From Vagococcus_D sp963518325 (GTDB lineage: Bacteria > Bacillota > Bacilli > Lactobacillales > Vagococcaceae): 64,000 nt of DNA. How positions within the stretch are numbered: position 1 is the stretch's first letter; each line of letters opens with the position of its first letter. Below the pieces are notes generated by a model. The model did not search any database, was not told where the DNA came from, and saw nothing but the letters and a program-made list of their open reading frames with translations. A program made the translations under genes and the position numbers. The DNA lies in contig NZ_CAUQJB010000024.1 in the NCBI RefSeq assembly GCF_963518325.1, forward strand, positions 1 through 64,000, given 5' to 3'. Shown here one piece after another: positions 54,101-62,020 of the stretch.

Positions 54101-54191
54101 TGAGTTTATTATCATTGGTGATTATGCTAGGTTTAAAAATAAACCTAATTATCAGACGGTGGCGATGTATACGACACAAGTGGAGGATTAA
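51168..54191 (+). CDS. UPF1-like superfamily 1 helicase with coiled-coil insertion
   Basis: The 1007-residue protein is a DNA2/NAM7/UPF1-type helicase. Walker A is at residues about 279-286 (GPPGTGKTT), with Walker B DEAGQATPQAA at about 735-745. Conserved C-terminal motifs are IGTVHTFQGKEEDIVYY and NVAITRAKNEFIIIGD. Between the two halves lies a long helical coiled-coil segment (about 460-640; many EQKL-type residues). An N-terminal region of 260 residues is not recognised. Such helicases act on DNA or RNA and occur in several defence clusters. It opens the island that continues with a membrane protein, AbiH and type I restriction genes. Confidence 0.85.
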   Translation: MKEQTKRVIESWLVIEYLSTGKLPYKDDQKPLFTGAQTPLESFSKIKKGNKSFIYFGIYRSYQMAETIRRFFNDDSEIYNEDPSLNYSLSIQINDEGQYIPTSIFIPQIQFLLKEILPSSFNQASLESLSKATQRALDTLEKELQLIFSLGVTEEALKKTQDLILLHFGLESLLDQEIYTLLNRSPNNEPVEVNSLIVSDLETILNSDQLSPALETYINGEQDFQSIDENQDLITELLDIDKLPDGRWPSNNDYKLSLMQQVAVNIIVNEKKDIFSVNGPPGTGKTTLLKDVFANLMIERAQQMVKFADPTKAKKRTGAFDLKGFNIHKYQLDESIKGFGIVVASSNNGAVENISKDLPKSKEMIHDKDRFVKTDAGFSEMIKEANLFPEYVNYIFNGDAKSKPDNTFQDHWGLFSVPMGKQANISKVCDVLLTDFQLEDGTDELSLYNQLKKEGFELSEWKEACQTFAEMQQQIQQEKAVIKQHAEALVQQKRLSSQLGDCTQAVALIDEKLLILQNLIDLNEKKITTFNQKKVLLPKIAWYTKLLWLITGKNDPLLEEYNEKILATMNEIEGKEAELQKLKADKKTISQKQVIIETELDRSNQLLADLASHFDGDQYNLSDDEMWQEENYDERQLSVPWLTRRLNYLRASYFIQALKVHKLFNQANYPIFLSAFNVINRRKELNLNNEEERELLRDSWSIFHLIIPVVSTTFASLGNMYRGMGADTLDYLFIDEAGQATPQAAVGGIWRAKHVIAVGDPSQIEPVVTLEDSLFKTVQEAYGLDDRYLSQTASVQSLADTANQYGMIKPNDERVGVPLWVHRRCLNPMFHVSNAISYNGKMVQGAKPEEAVKGKITWLDVKGEVKNKQYVEEHSQALLDKLMNEPHLNNIYVISPFKAVVDQTKAYINKHADNFTQVTIQDVKAWSKTSIGTVHTFQGKEEDIVYYICGTDETTEGAANWSCQKANLLNVAITRAKNEFIIIGDYARFKNKPNYQTVAMYTTQVED

Positions 54192-54317
54192 GTATATGAC
54201 TATGTGCATATGATAAGGATAGTACTAAGCAAATTGAAGTAATCATTTGCTTAGAAATGTATAAATGATTGATCTAACTAGTTAAAAATTATAACGAAAA
54301 AGAAAAAAACTAAAGGA

Positions 54318-54986
54318 TTGGTGAAGTCAGTGAATTTTATGGGTTTAGTGAATAGTAATATTGAGTTAATAAAGTTATGTTTTATTGCAATTGGGGGTAT
54401 TTTCGCTGCTTATCAGTATAAGAAGAACACGTCTTTGGATAGACTCAAAACAACGCCTATTATCTCGATAACATTTGCTTATGAGGATTTCACAAATTTG
54501 AATGAAAAACAGGTGTCCGAAAAATTTTCGGAGTTTTATCACTTTAATTTTGTAGATGTATTTAAAAAGCAACATGAAGATTTTTATTTATACCAAACTT
54601 TAGAAAAATTATTAAAAAATGTGACTAGCTATCGTAGAATTGACTTGATTACTACAAATAATATGCCAGCCTACAATACTTGGTTGACATTTTCAGAAAA
54701 TGATTTGCCTGCAAGAGAGTTATTCGAAAAAGATTCTCATTACTCGATAAATAAAAAAAATAAAGAATCGGGTGAGTACAGCGCCGGAGGATTTTGCATT
54801 AGTGACGAGGAGTTTCAAAAATTAATTGGATATAGAGTTTATTTGACGTATCAAAATACTTACAGAGAGAAATTTGCAGATGAGTATATTATTACTGAAA
54901 ATGAAAAATTGAAAAAGGTTGATAGTTTTCGGTTGAAAAGTCATTGTTTTGGATTAGTACATATGAAAATCAAATTAAGAGCTTAA
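54318..54986 (+). CDS. membrane-anchored protein of unknown function in the defence island
   Basis: A protein of up to 222 residues, with one N-terminal membrane helix (about 16-34; IKLCFIAIGGIFAAYQY) followed by a cytosolic domain of about 180 residues rich in aromatic and charged residues. The start is uncertain. AAAGGA lies at 54312-54317, and TTG 54318, GTG 54330 or ATG 54339 are possible; a start nearer 54330 fits the spacing better. No family was recognised. It lies between helicase and AbiH genes in the same direction. Confidence 0.6.
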   Translation: MVKSVNFMGLVNSNIELIKLCFIAIGGIFAAYQYKKNTSLDRLKTTPIISITFAYEDFTNLNEKQVSEKFSEFYHFNFVDVFKKQHEDFYLYQTLEKLLKNVTSYRRIDLITTNNMPAYNTWLTFSENDLPARELFEKDSHYSINKKNKESGEYSAGGFCISDEEFQKLIGYRVYLTYQNTYREKFADEYIITENEKLKKVDSFRLKSHCFGLVHMKIKLRA

Positions 54987-55130
54987 TTTTGGACGGATTT
55001 TGATATAGTAGTCAATCTATATTATGTCATGAGGAATCTACTTGGTCATAGTTATCTTTTTTTATGATATTATTGTTATAATAATCATTTTAAGTATTTT
55101 TATTTATTTGTGAAGTGGAGGAGCTACATA

Positions 55131-57455
55131 TTGGAAGATTTAGTTGAGTTGTCAATGTCAAATGATGAAAATAAGAAAGAGAATTATATTATTATTGGTA
55201 ATGGCTTTGATTTGAGTATGGGAATGAAAAGTTCCTATAATGATTTTTTAGAAGATGTTATTAAACATTATAATTTAAAAACTAATGAACAAATTTATGA
55301 ATTTAATCACTTATTTGTCAAAGAATTCCAAGGTGAACAACTCAGTTGGTCTGATTTTGAGACGCTCTTTGAACTGCAAATGCTTGAAATAAATCAGTCT
55401 CCAGAACATAGCAAACATGAGCAATTAAAGAATTATCGTGTCAAAAAATTGAATGAAGATTTACGACAATTAGAAGTTCTTTTTTATTACTATATAAAGA
55501 AGGAATATGCTAGATGGAAATTACATTGGAAGGAAGATCAGCTTAGGCTTAACCCATTGTATAGTGCCTTGTTTGCAGACGAGAGATCACATATTTTGAC
55601 ATTCAATTTTACTGGTGTATTGCATGATATTTTCAAAAAAAATAATATTGAAGAAAAGAACATTTATCAGTTGCATGGTTCTTTAGAAAACAATAATATT
55701 ATTTTTGGTGGAGGGTTCACTGGTAGAGATGATATTGAAAAAGTAAATCTTAGTGGTTCCCTGATGAATGACAAACTAGTTAGAATAAAGAAGGATTCAT
55801 TACTTTTCGGAAAACGAGAAGAGTTGATTAGTCAAATTACAAAAGCTAAGGAGGACAGTTGCAATATCTTCATTTTAGGACACTCAATTATGGGAAGTGA
55901 CTTTATTTTTTTGCGACCCTTTTTTGAAAGAGCTGAAAAGATATACATGTTTTATTATAGTCAGGATTTTTCTGAAAAGTTGCAATACTTCATTAAAACT
56001 TTAGGAAGAGAATATGCTGAAAAGATTTACTTGATTCCATTTTTTGATATTTTATCTGGAGATGATGATAAACTAGCAATCGATGGTTTAAGTGATTATG
56101 AATTAGTAAGAGACATTTTTAATTTGCCAATCCCTCAAGATGAAGAAGGAAGTGTATTGTTTGAACATCTTCAAATTTATCATGGCAGTTTTATGTTACA
56201 AGATATTAAACAAATAAAAATATCTACTAGGAAAGAGCTTGAAAAAATAATTGATATTTTTAATAAACTTAATCCTGAAACAGTTCGTTTTTTAGATAAC
56301 TTCCAGATTAAAATCAATGATATTACAGGTATTAGAGAGGATGGACTTGAAAGTAAAGAGTTGTTATCTAAGCTTTTTGAAGAACCTGTATTTAAGGCCG
56401 CTTTGAGTAAGGCAGCGATATTCGAAATCAACAATTGTGACATTTTTTGGGATGATTTTATCGACACTCTTGATGTAAATGTTTGTGAGGAATTGAAGTT
56501 AACCAGGAATAACATTTTTTATACGCACAAGAATTCTCGATTTGATATTGGGCAGTTGAGTTTGCTAAAAGATATCGAGTTTGAGGGTAATGAATTGGTA
56601 TTAATAATAAATGAAGTGGGGAGTGAAACTAAAGAGCAAGCTTTTAAAATAGGTATGCAAGTAGAATTGAAGATGTTACATAGCTTGGTTATACTTAATA
56701 ATACAGAAGTCGAGTTGGATGAGACTTTTAGCCAACACCCTATTCGAGGATATCGACTTAAAATGGAGATAGATAGTAAAATGTCGAAGCTACTATTGCC
56801 TGAGGTTGAAGATTTAGAGTTAGTAGCAATAGAGAATTGTTTACTGCCCAAGTTAGAAATAAATCAGAAAATTGAAATGATGAGATTTTCTGATTTTAGC
56901 AATGAAAAGATACAATTGTCTGATTTTTTTAGTAAGGGAATACTACAGTTAAATGCATTACGGGAATTATCATTTAATAACATGACAAATATTAATGAAT
57001 TGCATTCAAATATACTTTGTAATACATTTAATTATCAGCCAGTGCTAAAATATGAAAATGATGAGTTTTTATTTAGTGATATTCAAAGTGAACTATTATC
57101 GTTCGATGGTGTTTTTAATATTCAAACAATATTCAGTAAGTCTATTCAAGAACATATTAGTTTGCATAATGAAAAAATATGTATGACTGAACAAATGCTG
57201 AATATTCCTGATTTGAAAATTCAAAATTTTGCCTCTGCCTGGGGAGTGAGACTCGAAGACTTAGAGTTCTTTTTTGAAAACTATAAATTTGATCAGCCAT
57301 TAGGTTATCAGAATGGTTTCAAAGCATTGAGAGCTAGAGAAGTGTATAATAGATATAAAAAAGCTGATGGAAAGATTGATTCATTTCTTAATTTTAAAAA
57401 TGGGATCAGTGAGGCTTTAGAGACCTTAATAAAAACACACTCAGTGAAAAAATAA
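55131..57455 (+). CDS. abiH: AbiH-family abortive infection protein with long C-terminal extension
   Basis: The 774-residue protein begins with the AbiH signature: IIIGNGFDLSMGM at about residues 22-34, a conserved HILTFNFTGVLHDIF and YQLHGSLENNNIIFGGG, and FILGHSIMGSDFIFLRPFF. Typical AbiH proteins (for example lactococcal) are about 350 residues, so an extra 420-residue C-terminal region with no recognised motif is present. AbiH is a phage-resistance protein that acts by killing or arresting the infected cell; its biochemical activity is not established. TTG 55131 with GGAGGAG 8 bases upstream is the preferred start. The next gene follows after 29 bases. Confidence 0.82.
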   Translation: MEDLVELSMSNDENKKENYIIIGNGFDLSMGMKSSYNDFLEDVIKHYNLKTNEQIYEFNHLFVKEFQGEQLSWSDFETLFELQMLEINQSPEHSKHEQLKNYRVKKLNEDLRQLEVLFYYYIKKEYARWKLHWKEDQLRLNPLYSALFADERSHILTFNFTGVLHDIFKKNNIEEKNIYQLHGSLENNNIIFGGGFTGRDDIEKVNLSGSLMNDKLVRIKKDSLLFGKREELISQITKAKEDSCNIFILGHSIMGSDFIFLRPFFERAEKIYMFYYSQDFSEKLQYFIKTLGREYAEKIYLIPFFDILSGDDDKLAIDGLSDYELVRDIFNLPIPQDEEGSVLFEHLQIYHGSFMLQDIKQIKISTRKELEKIIDIFNKLNPETVRFLDNFQIKINDITGIREDGLESKELLSKLFEEPVFKAALSKAAIFEINNCDIFWDDFIDTLDVNVCEELKLTRNNIFYTHKNSRFDIGQLSLLKDIEFEGNELVLIINEVGSETKEQAFKIGMQVELKMLHSLVILNNTEVELDETFSQHPIRGYRLKMEIDSKMSKLLLPEVEDLELVAIENCLLPKLEINQKIEMMRFSDFSNEKIQLSDFFSKGILQLNALRELSFNNMTNINELHSNILCNTFNYQPVLKYENDEFLFSDIQSELLSFDGVFNIQTIFSKSIQEHISLHNEKICMTEQMLNIPDLKIQNFASAWGVRLEDLEFFFENYKFDQPLGYQNGFKALRAREVYNRYKKADGKIDSFLNFKNGISEALETLIKTHSVKK

Positions 57456-57484
57456 ACTTTATTTGAATAGGGAGTATCTGACAA

Positions 57485-59086
57485 ATGACAAAAGAGGCAA
57501 GAGCTGAAAAATTATATGAAAACTTATGGGAGTCAGTGGAAATTTTACGGTCTAAGATGGATCCCAATGATTATAAAAATTATTTACTAGGATTAGTTTT
57601 TTATAAATATCTATCAGATAAACTTCTTTATTGTTCTGCTGAATTATTAGAAAAAGAACCTAAAAATCTTAAAGAAGCTCAGAACATTTATGAGGAGGCT
57701 TGTAGTGACCCAAAACTTAGTTCAAATTTAATTGAAGGTATCAAAGAGGAGATTTCTTTTGTAATCGAACCTGATTTAACATTCACTAGTCTTATAGAAA
57801 AAGCTTATGGGAAAAAATTCGAGTTAAAAAAGCTTAAAAATGCTTTTGAAAAAATTGAACAGTCGAATGATTTATTTGTAAGTCTTTTTCAAGATGTGGA
57901 TTTAAATTCAAAAAAACTAGGTCCAACAATTGAAAAACAAACAGAAACTTTGACAGAAGTCATGAAAAAAATATATGAGTGTGATCTGTTAGTTGAGAGT
58001 GATGTTGTAGGCGATGCATATGAATCTTTGATAGGTAAATTTGCGTCTATCTCGGGGAAGACTGCAGGTGAATTTTACACGCCACAACCTGTATCTGAGT
58101 TAATGGCTCGTATAGTAATGCAGGGCAAGCAAAATAAGATGGGAGTCTCGGTATATGATCCTACTATGGGATCAGGATCATTGCTGTTGACAGTGAAAAA
58201 GTACTCTGAAGAAAAAAACACAATTTCCTATTTTGGGCAAGAAATAAATAATTCTACTTTTAATCTGGCACGCATGAACATGATTTTGCACGGTGTCGAT
58301 ATTTCTAACCAAACATTACGTAACGGAGATACTCTTGGGAGCGATTGGCCTGTTGAAAAACCAGTTTATTTTGATACAGTTATTATGAACCCAACATATT
58401 CTGTTAAATGGTCAGCCGACAAAGAACTTTTAGAAGATCCTCGTTTCAGTTCTTATGGAGTACTTGCGCCGAAATCAAAGGCCGATTTTGCATTTTTATT
58501 GCATGGTTTTCATCATTTAAAAAGCGATGGGACCATGGCTATTGTATTACCTCATGGCGTGTTATTCCGAGGAGGAGCTGAGTCTGTGATTCGAGAAAAA
58601 TTGTTAAAACAAGGAGTGATTGAGTCGGTCATTGGTCTTCCAGCTAATATCTTCTTTAATACAATGATACCAACAACTATTATTGTTTTGCGGAAAAAAA
58701 CTGAAAATAGAGATGTTTTTTTTATTGATGCTTCTGAGCTATTTGAAAAAGGTAAGAGTCAAAATAAATTGCTTAAGGAACATATTTTAAAAATACTTAA
58801 AGTGTATACTACTAAAAAAAATGAACCGCACTTTTCACACTTAGCAACTTTTAATGAGGTTGAAGAATATGATTTTAATTTGAATATACCTCTTTATGTT
58901 TCTACAGTTAAAGAAGAGGAGCCGATCGATTTGAAAGAATTGGGAAAAGAGATGAACTCAATCGATCAAGAGATAGTTAAATCCAATCAAAATTTATTAG
59001 AGATGCTGAAACAACTAGAAGGAAAAAATGAGGAGGAAGAAGAGATATTACAACAGTTTATCCAAACGGTCAATTGGAGGACATAA
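57485..59086 (+). CDS. HsdM-like methyltransferase paralogue with altered NPTY motif
   Basis: The 533-residue protein matches type I restriction M subunits throughout: an N-terminal HsdM helical domain (NYLLGLVFYKYLSDKLL), SAM motif I DPTMGSGSLLL (about 222-232), and the C-terminal domain KSKADFAFLLHGF, MAIVLPHGVLFRG. However the catalytic motif IV reads N302-P303-T304-Y305, not NPPY, a change that should impair N6-adenine transfer. It follows AbiH by 29 bases and precedes a second, intact HsdM by 150 bases. A regulatory, sensing or scaffold role together with AbiH is inferred. Confidence 0.85.
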   Translation: MTKEARAEKLYENLWESVEILRSKMDPNDYKNYLLGLVFYKYLSDKLLYCSAELLEKEPKNLKEAQNIYEEACSDPKLSSNLIEGIKEEISFVIEPDLTFTSLIEKAYGKKFELKKLKNAFEKIEQSNDLFVSLFQDVDLNSKKLGPTIEKQTETLTEVMKKIYECDLLVESDVVGDAYESLIGKFASISGKTAGEFYTPQPVSELMARIVMQGKQNKMGVSVYDPTMGSGSLLLTVKKYSEEKNTISYFGQEINNSTFNLARMNMILHGVDISNQTLRNGDTLGSDWPVEKPVYFDTVIMNPTYSVKWSADKELLEDPRFSSYGVLAPKSKADFAFLLHGFHHLKSDGTMAIVLPHGVLFRGGAESVIREKLLKQGVIESVIGLPANIFFNTMIPTTIIVLRKKTENRDVFFIDASELFEKGKSQNKLLKEHILKILKVYTTKKNEPHFSHLATFNEVEEYDFNLNIPLYVSTVKEEEPIDLKELGKEMNSIDQEIVKSNQNLLEMLKQLEGKNEEEEEILQQFIQTVNWRT

Positions 59087-59236
59087 TAAGAATATCTCAT
59101 ATAATTGAGGTGTTCTCACAAATAACTTGTTTTCACAATCATTCATTTAATGAAGCAAAAGGGTTTTGTGAAATAGATGATTTCCCTCTCATTTGATGTT
59201 AAAATGATATAGGATAACAAGAAGAGGAGCATATAC
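59087..59236. other. 150-base gap between the two HsdM genes
   Basis: The gap contains AT-rich sequence with TTGATG and TAAAAT-like boxes near 59190-59206 that could serve as a separate promoter for the intact restriction operon. No repeat or gene was seen. Confidence 0.35.
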
Positions 59237-60832
59237 ATGGGAGCAGAATTAAACCAACGTCTATTTAGCGCGGCGGATAATCTTCGTAGTAAAATGGACG
59301 CGTCAGAGTATAAAAATTATTTATTAGGATTAATTTTTTATAAATATTTGTCAGATAAACTACTTGAAAAGGTTGTTGAGTTATCAGGGGAATCATTAGA
59401 CAAATATAACACTCGAGATCAGCAGGCTGACTTGTATAGATCTTTGATCGAGGATTTAGATACAAAAGCTGATTTGGTCGCAACTTTAGTTGATACAATT
59501 GGATACGATATTGAACCTAATTTCTTATTTAATGTTTTGACCAATCAAGCCAAACAAAATATATTTCAGTTAAATGATTTGAATAAAGGATTTGTCCAAC
59601 TATCAAATAAATATGAACAGTTTAACGGGTTGTTTGATGATATTGATTTGTATTCCAACAAGCTTGGAATGGATGATCCACAACGAAATCTGACTATTAC
59701 TGAAGTTTTAAAGAAATTGGATGATGTTGATGTAACTGGTCATAATGGTGATGTTATTGGTGATGCCTACGAATTTTTAATTAGTCAATTTGCGACAGAG
59801 GCCGGTAAAAAAGCCGGGGAGTTTTATACTCCTCACATGGTATCTGAAATGATGGCCCAAATTGTTAGTCTTGGACAAGAAAATAAAAAATTATTTAGCA
59901 TTTTTGATCCAACAATGGGGTCGGGTTCATTAATGCTGAATGTTAGTAAGTATTTAAATTCACCAGACAGTGTAAAGTATCACGGACAAGAACTGAATAC
60001 TACAACGTTTAACTTAGCTAAGATGAATTTAATCTTGCATGGGGTTGATAACGAAGATATGAACTTGCGTAATGGTGATACCCTGAATAAAGACTGGCCT
60101 TCTGAAGAGCCGTATACATTTGATTCAGTGGTGATGAACCCACCGTACTCAGCTAAATGGTCCGCAGATGATTCCTTTTTAGATGACTCAAGGTTTAACC
60201 GCTATGGAAAATTAGCGCCAAAATCCAAAGCTGATTTTGCTTTTCTTTTACACGGATTTTATCACTTAAAAGAAACTGGAACTATGGCGATAGTGTTACC
60301 ACATGGTGTTTTATTCCGTGGAGCAGCTGAAGGAACTATTCGTCAAAAGTTATTGGAAGATGGTAGTATTTATGCTGTGATTGGGATGCCAGCCAATTTG
60401 TTTTTTGGAACCTCAATTCCAACGACAGTGATTATTCTTAAGAAAAATCGTGATAGACGAGATGTGTTATTTATTGATGCCAGTAAAGATTTTACTAAAG
60501 GGAAAAATCAAAATAATCTTTCAGAGGATAACATTCAAAATATAATTTCTACCTTTATAAATCGAAAGACTGTTGAGAAATATGCTCACATAGCAAGTTT
60601 TGAAGAAATAAAAGAAAACGATTATAACTTAAATATTCCGCGTTATGTGGATACTTTTGAAGAAGAAGAACTGATTGATATGGTTAAAGTAGGGAAAGAA
60701 ATCAAAGAAATTCGCCAAGAAAAAGCTCAGATAGAGAAGAATCTTTTTGAAATGATGTCATCGTTAACGTACAGTGAGGAAAATGCTGAGTGGATGGCTG
60801 AAGCTTTGGAGGTATTTGAGAATGGAAAATAA
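59237..60832 (+). CDS. hsdM: type I restriction-modification system M subunit
   Basis: The 531-residue HsdM has SAM motif I FDPTMGSGSLML and intact catalytic NPPY (residues 301-304) in MNPPYSAKWSADD. Together with HsdS it methylates adenine within the recognition site, protecting host DNA. It is clearly a paralogue of the 57485 gene, sharing the same domain order and long identical stretches. AGAGGAGC precedes the ATG. The next gene overlaps by 11 bases. Confidence 0.93.
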   Translation: MGAELNQRLFSAADNLRSKMDASEYKNYLLGLIFYKYLSDKLLEKVVELSGESLDKYNTRDQQADLYRSLIEDLDTKADLVATLVDTIGYDIEPNFLFNVLTNQAKQNIFQLNDLNKGFVQLSNKYEQFNGLFDDIDLYSNKLGMDDPQRNLTITEVLKKLDDVDVTGHNGDVIGDAYEFLISQFATEAGKKAGEFYTPHMVSEMMAQIVSLGQENKKLFSIFDPTMGSGSLMLNVSKYLNSPDSVKYHGQELNTTTFNLAKMNLILHGVDNEDMNLRNGDTLNKDWPSEEPYTFDSVVMNPPYSAKWSADDSFLDDSRFNRYGKLAPKSKADFAFLLHGFYHLKETGTMAIVLPHGVLFRGAAEGTIRQKLLEDGSIYAVIGMPANLFFGTSIPTTVIILKKNRDRRDVLFIDASKDFTKGKNQNNLSEDNIQNIISTFINRKTVEKYAHIASFEEIKENDYNLNIPRYVDTFEEEELIDMVKVGKEIKEIRQEKAQIEKNLFEMMSSLTYSEENAEWMAEALEVFENGK

Positions 60833-62009
60833 AGAACAACCTGATATACGATATTTAGGGTTTACTGACGCTTGGGAATTGTGTAGGTTAAAAGAATTAG
60901 CAGAGTTTAATCCTAAATCCAATTTACCTGAAAGATTTGAATATATCGATTTAGAATCTGTAGTTGGGACGGAGTTGGTTGGACATAGAACTGAAAATAG
61001 AGAGTCAGCTCCTTCGAGAGCGCAACGTCTAGCCCAAAAAAATGATGTGTTTTATCAGACTGTTAGACCTTATCAGAAAAATAACTATCTTTTTAATTTA
61101 CCATATGATAATTATGTGTTTTCTACTGGGTATGCACAGATGAGACCCAAAAATAGCGGTTATTTTCTTTTGACTTTGGTACAAGAAGAAAACTTTGTAA
61201 ATAGAGTTTTAGAAAGAAGCACAGGAACTGGTTATCCAGCTATAAACTCTAGTGACCTTGCAAAATTATCTGTTAAAGTACCTACTGATAAAAAAGAACA
61301 GCAAAAAATCGGAGAATTTTTCAAAGAACTAGATAACACTATCGTCCTTTACCAACATGAACTAGAAAACCTAAAACAAACCAAACAAGGATTCTTACAA
61401 AAAATGTTTCCAAAAGAGGGAGAAAAAGTACCGGAAATTCGATTTTCTGATTTTACGGATGACTGGGAACAATGTAAGGCGAAATTTTTGTTTAATTCTG
61501 TAGTGGAAAAAGGCAAAAAAGAATTACCAGTTCTGTCTGTAACTCAAGAAAATGGAGTTGTATATAGAGATGATGTTGGTATAGATATTAAATATGATGT
61601 AAAAACTTTGCCAAGTTATAAAGTAGTTCGTCCTGGTGATTTTATAATTAGTTTACGGTCATTTCAAGGGGGTTTTGAGTTATCAGATAAACTAGGAATT
61701 ACTAGTCCTGCGTATACGATTTTTGAGCCAAAAGTAAAAAAATCTCATGATGAATCTTTTTGGAAAATAAAATTTAAATCATTTAGCTTTATCGAATCAT
61801 TAAAAACCGTCACATTTGGAATTCGTGATGGGAAATCAATTAGTTTTTCTGATTTTGGGAGCTTAAAATTATCTTTTCCTAGCATTGATGAACAACAAAA
61901 AATCAGCAACTTCTTCAAACAATTAGACGACACAATTGCTCTCCATCAACGAGAACTAGAATTACTCCAAAAAACCAAAAAAGCATTCCTACAAAAAATG
62001 TTTGTATAG
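60822..62009 (+). CDS. hsdS: type I restriction-modification specificity subunit
   Basis: The 395-residue HsdS has two target recognition domains (about 1-165 and 205-360) joined by conserved helical repeats that end each half: EQQKIGEFFKELDNTIV and EQQKISNFFKQLDDTIA, with FLQKMF after each. Each domain reads half of a bipartite DNA site. The repeated segments are similar at DNA level (AAACCAAACAAGGATTC and related), which can allow recombination between halves. The ATG at 60822 starts inside hsdM, so expression is coupled. Confidence 0.88.
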   Translation: MENKEQPDIRYLGFTDAWELCRLKELAEFNPKSNLPERFEYIDLESVVGTELVGHRTENRESAPSRAQRLAQKNDVFYQTVRPYQKNNYLFNLPYDNYVFSTGYAQMRPKNSGYFLLTLVQEENFVNRVLERSTGTGYPAINSSDLAKLSVKVPTDKKEQQKIGEFFKELDNTIVLYQHELENLKQTKQGFLQKMFPKEGEKVPEIRFSDFTDDWEQCKAKFLFNSVVEKGKKELPVLSVTQENGVVYRDDVGIDIKYDVKTLPSYKVVRPGDFIISLRSFQGGFELSDKLGITSPAYTIFEPKVKKSHDESFWKIKFKSFSFIESLKTVTFGIRDGKSISFSDFGSLKLSFPSIDEQQKISNFFKQLDDTIALHQRELELLQKTKKAFLQKMFV

Positions 62010-62020
62010 GAGGTGACTGA

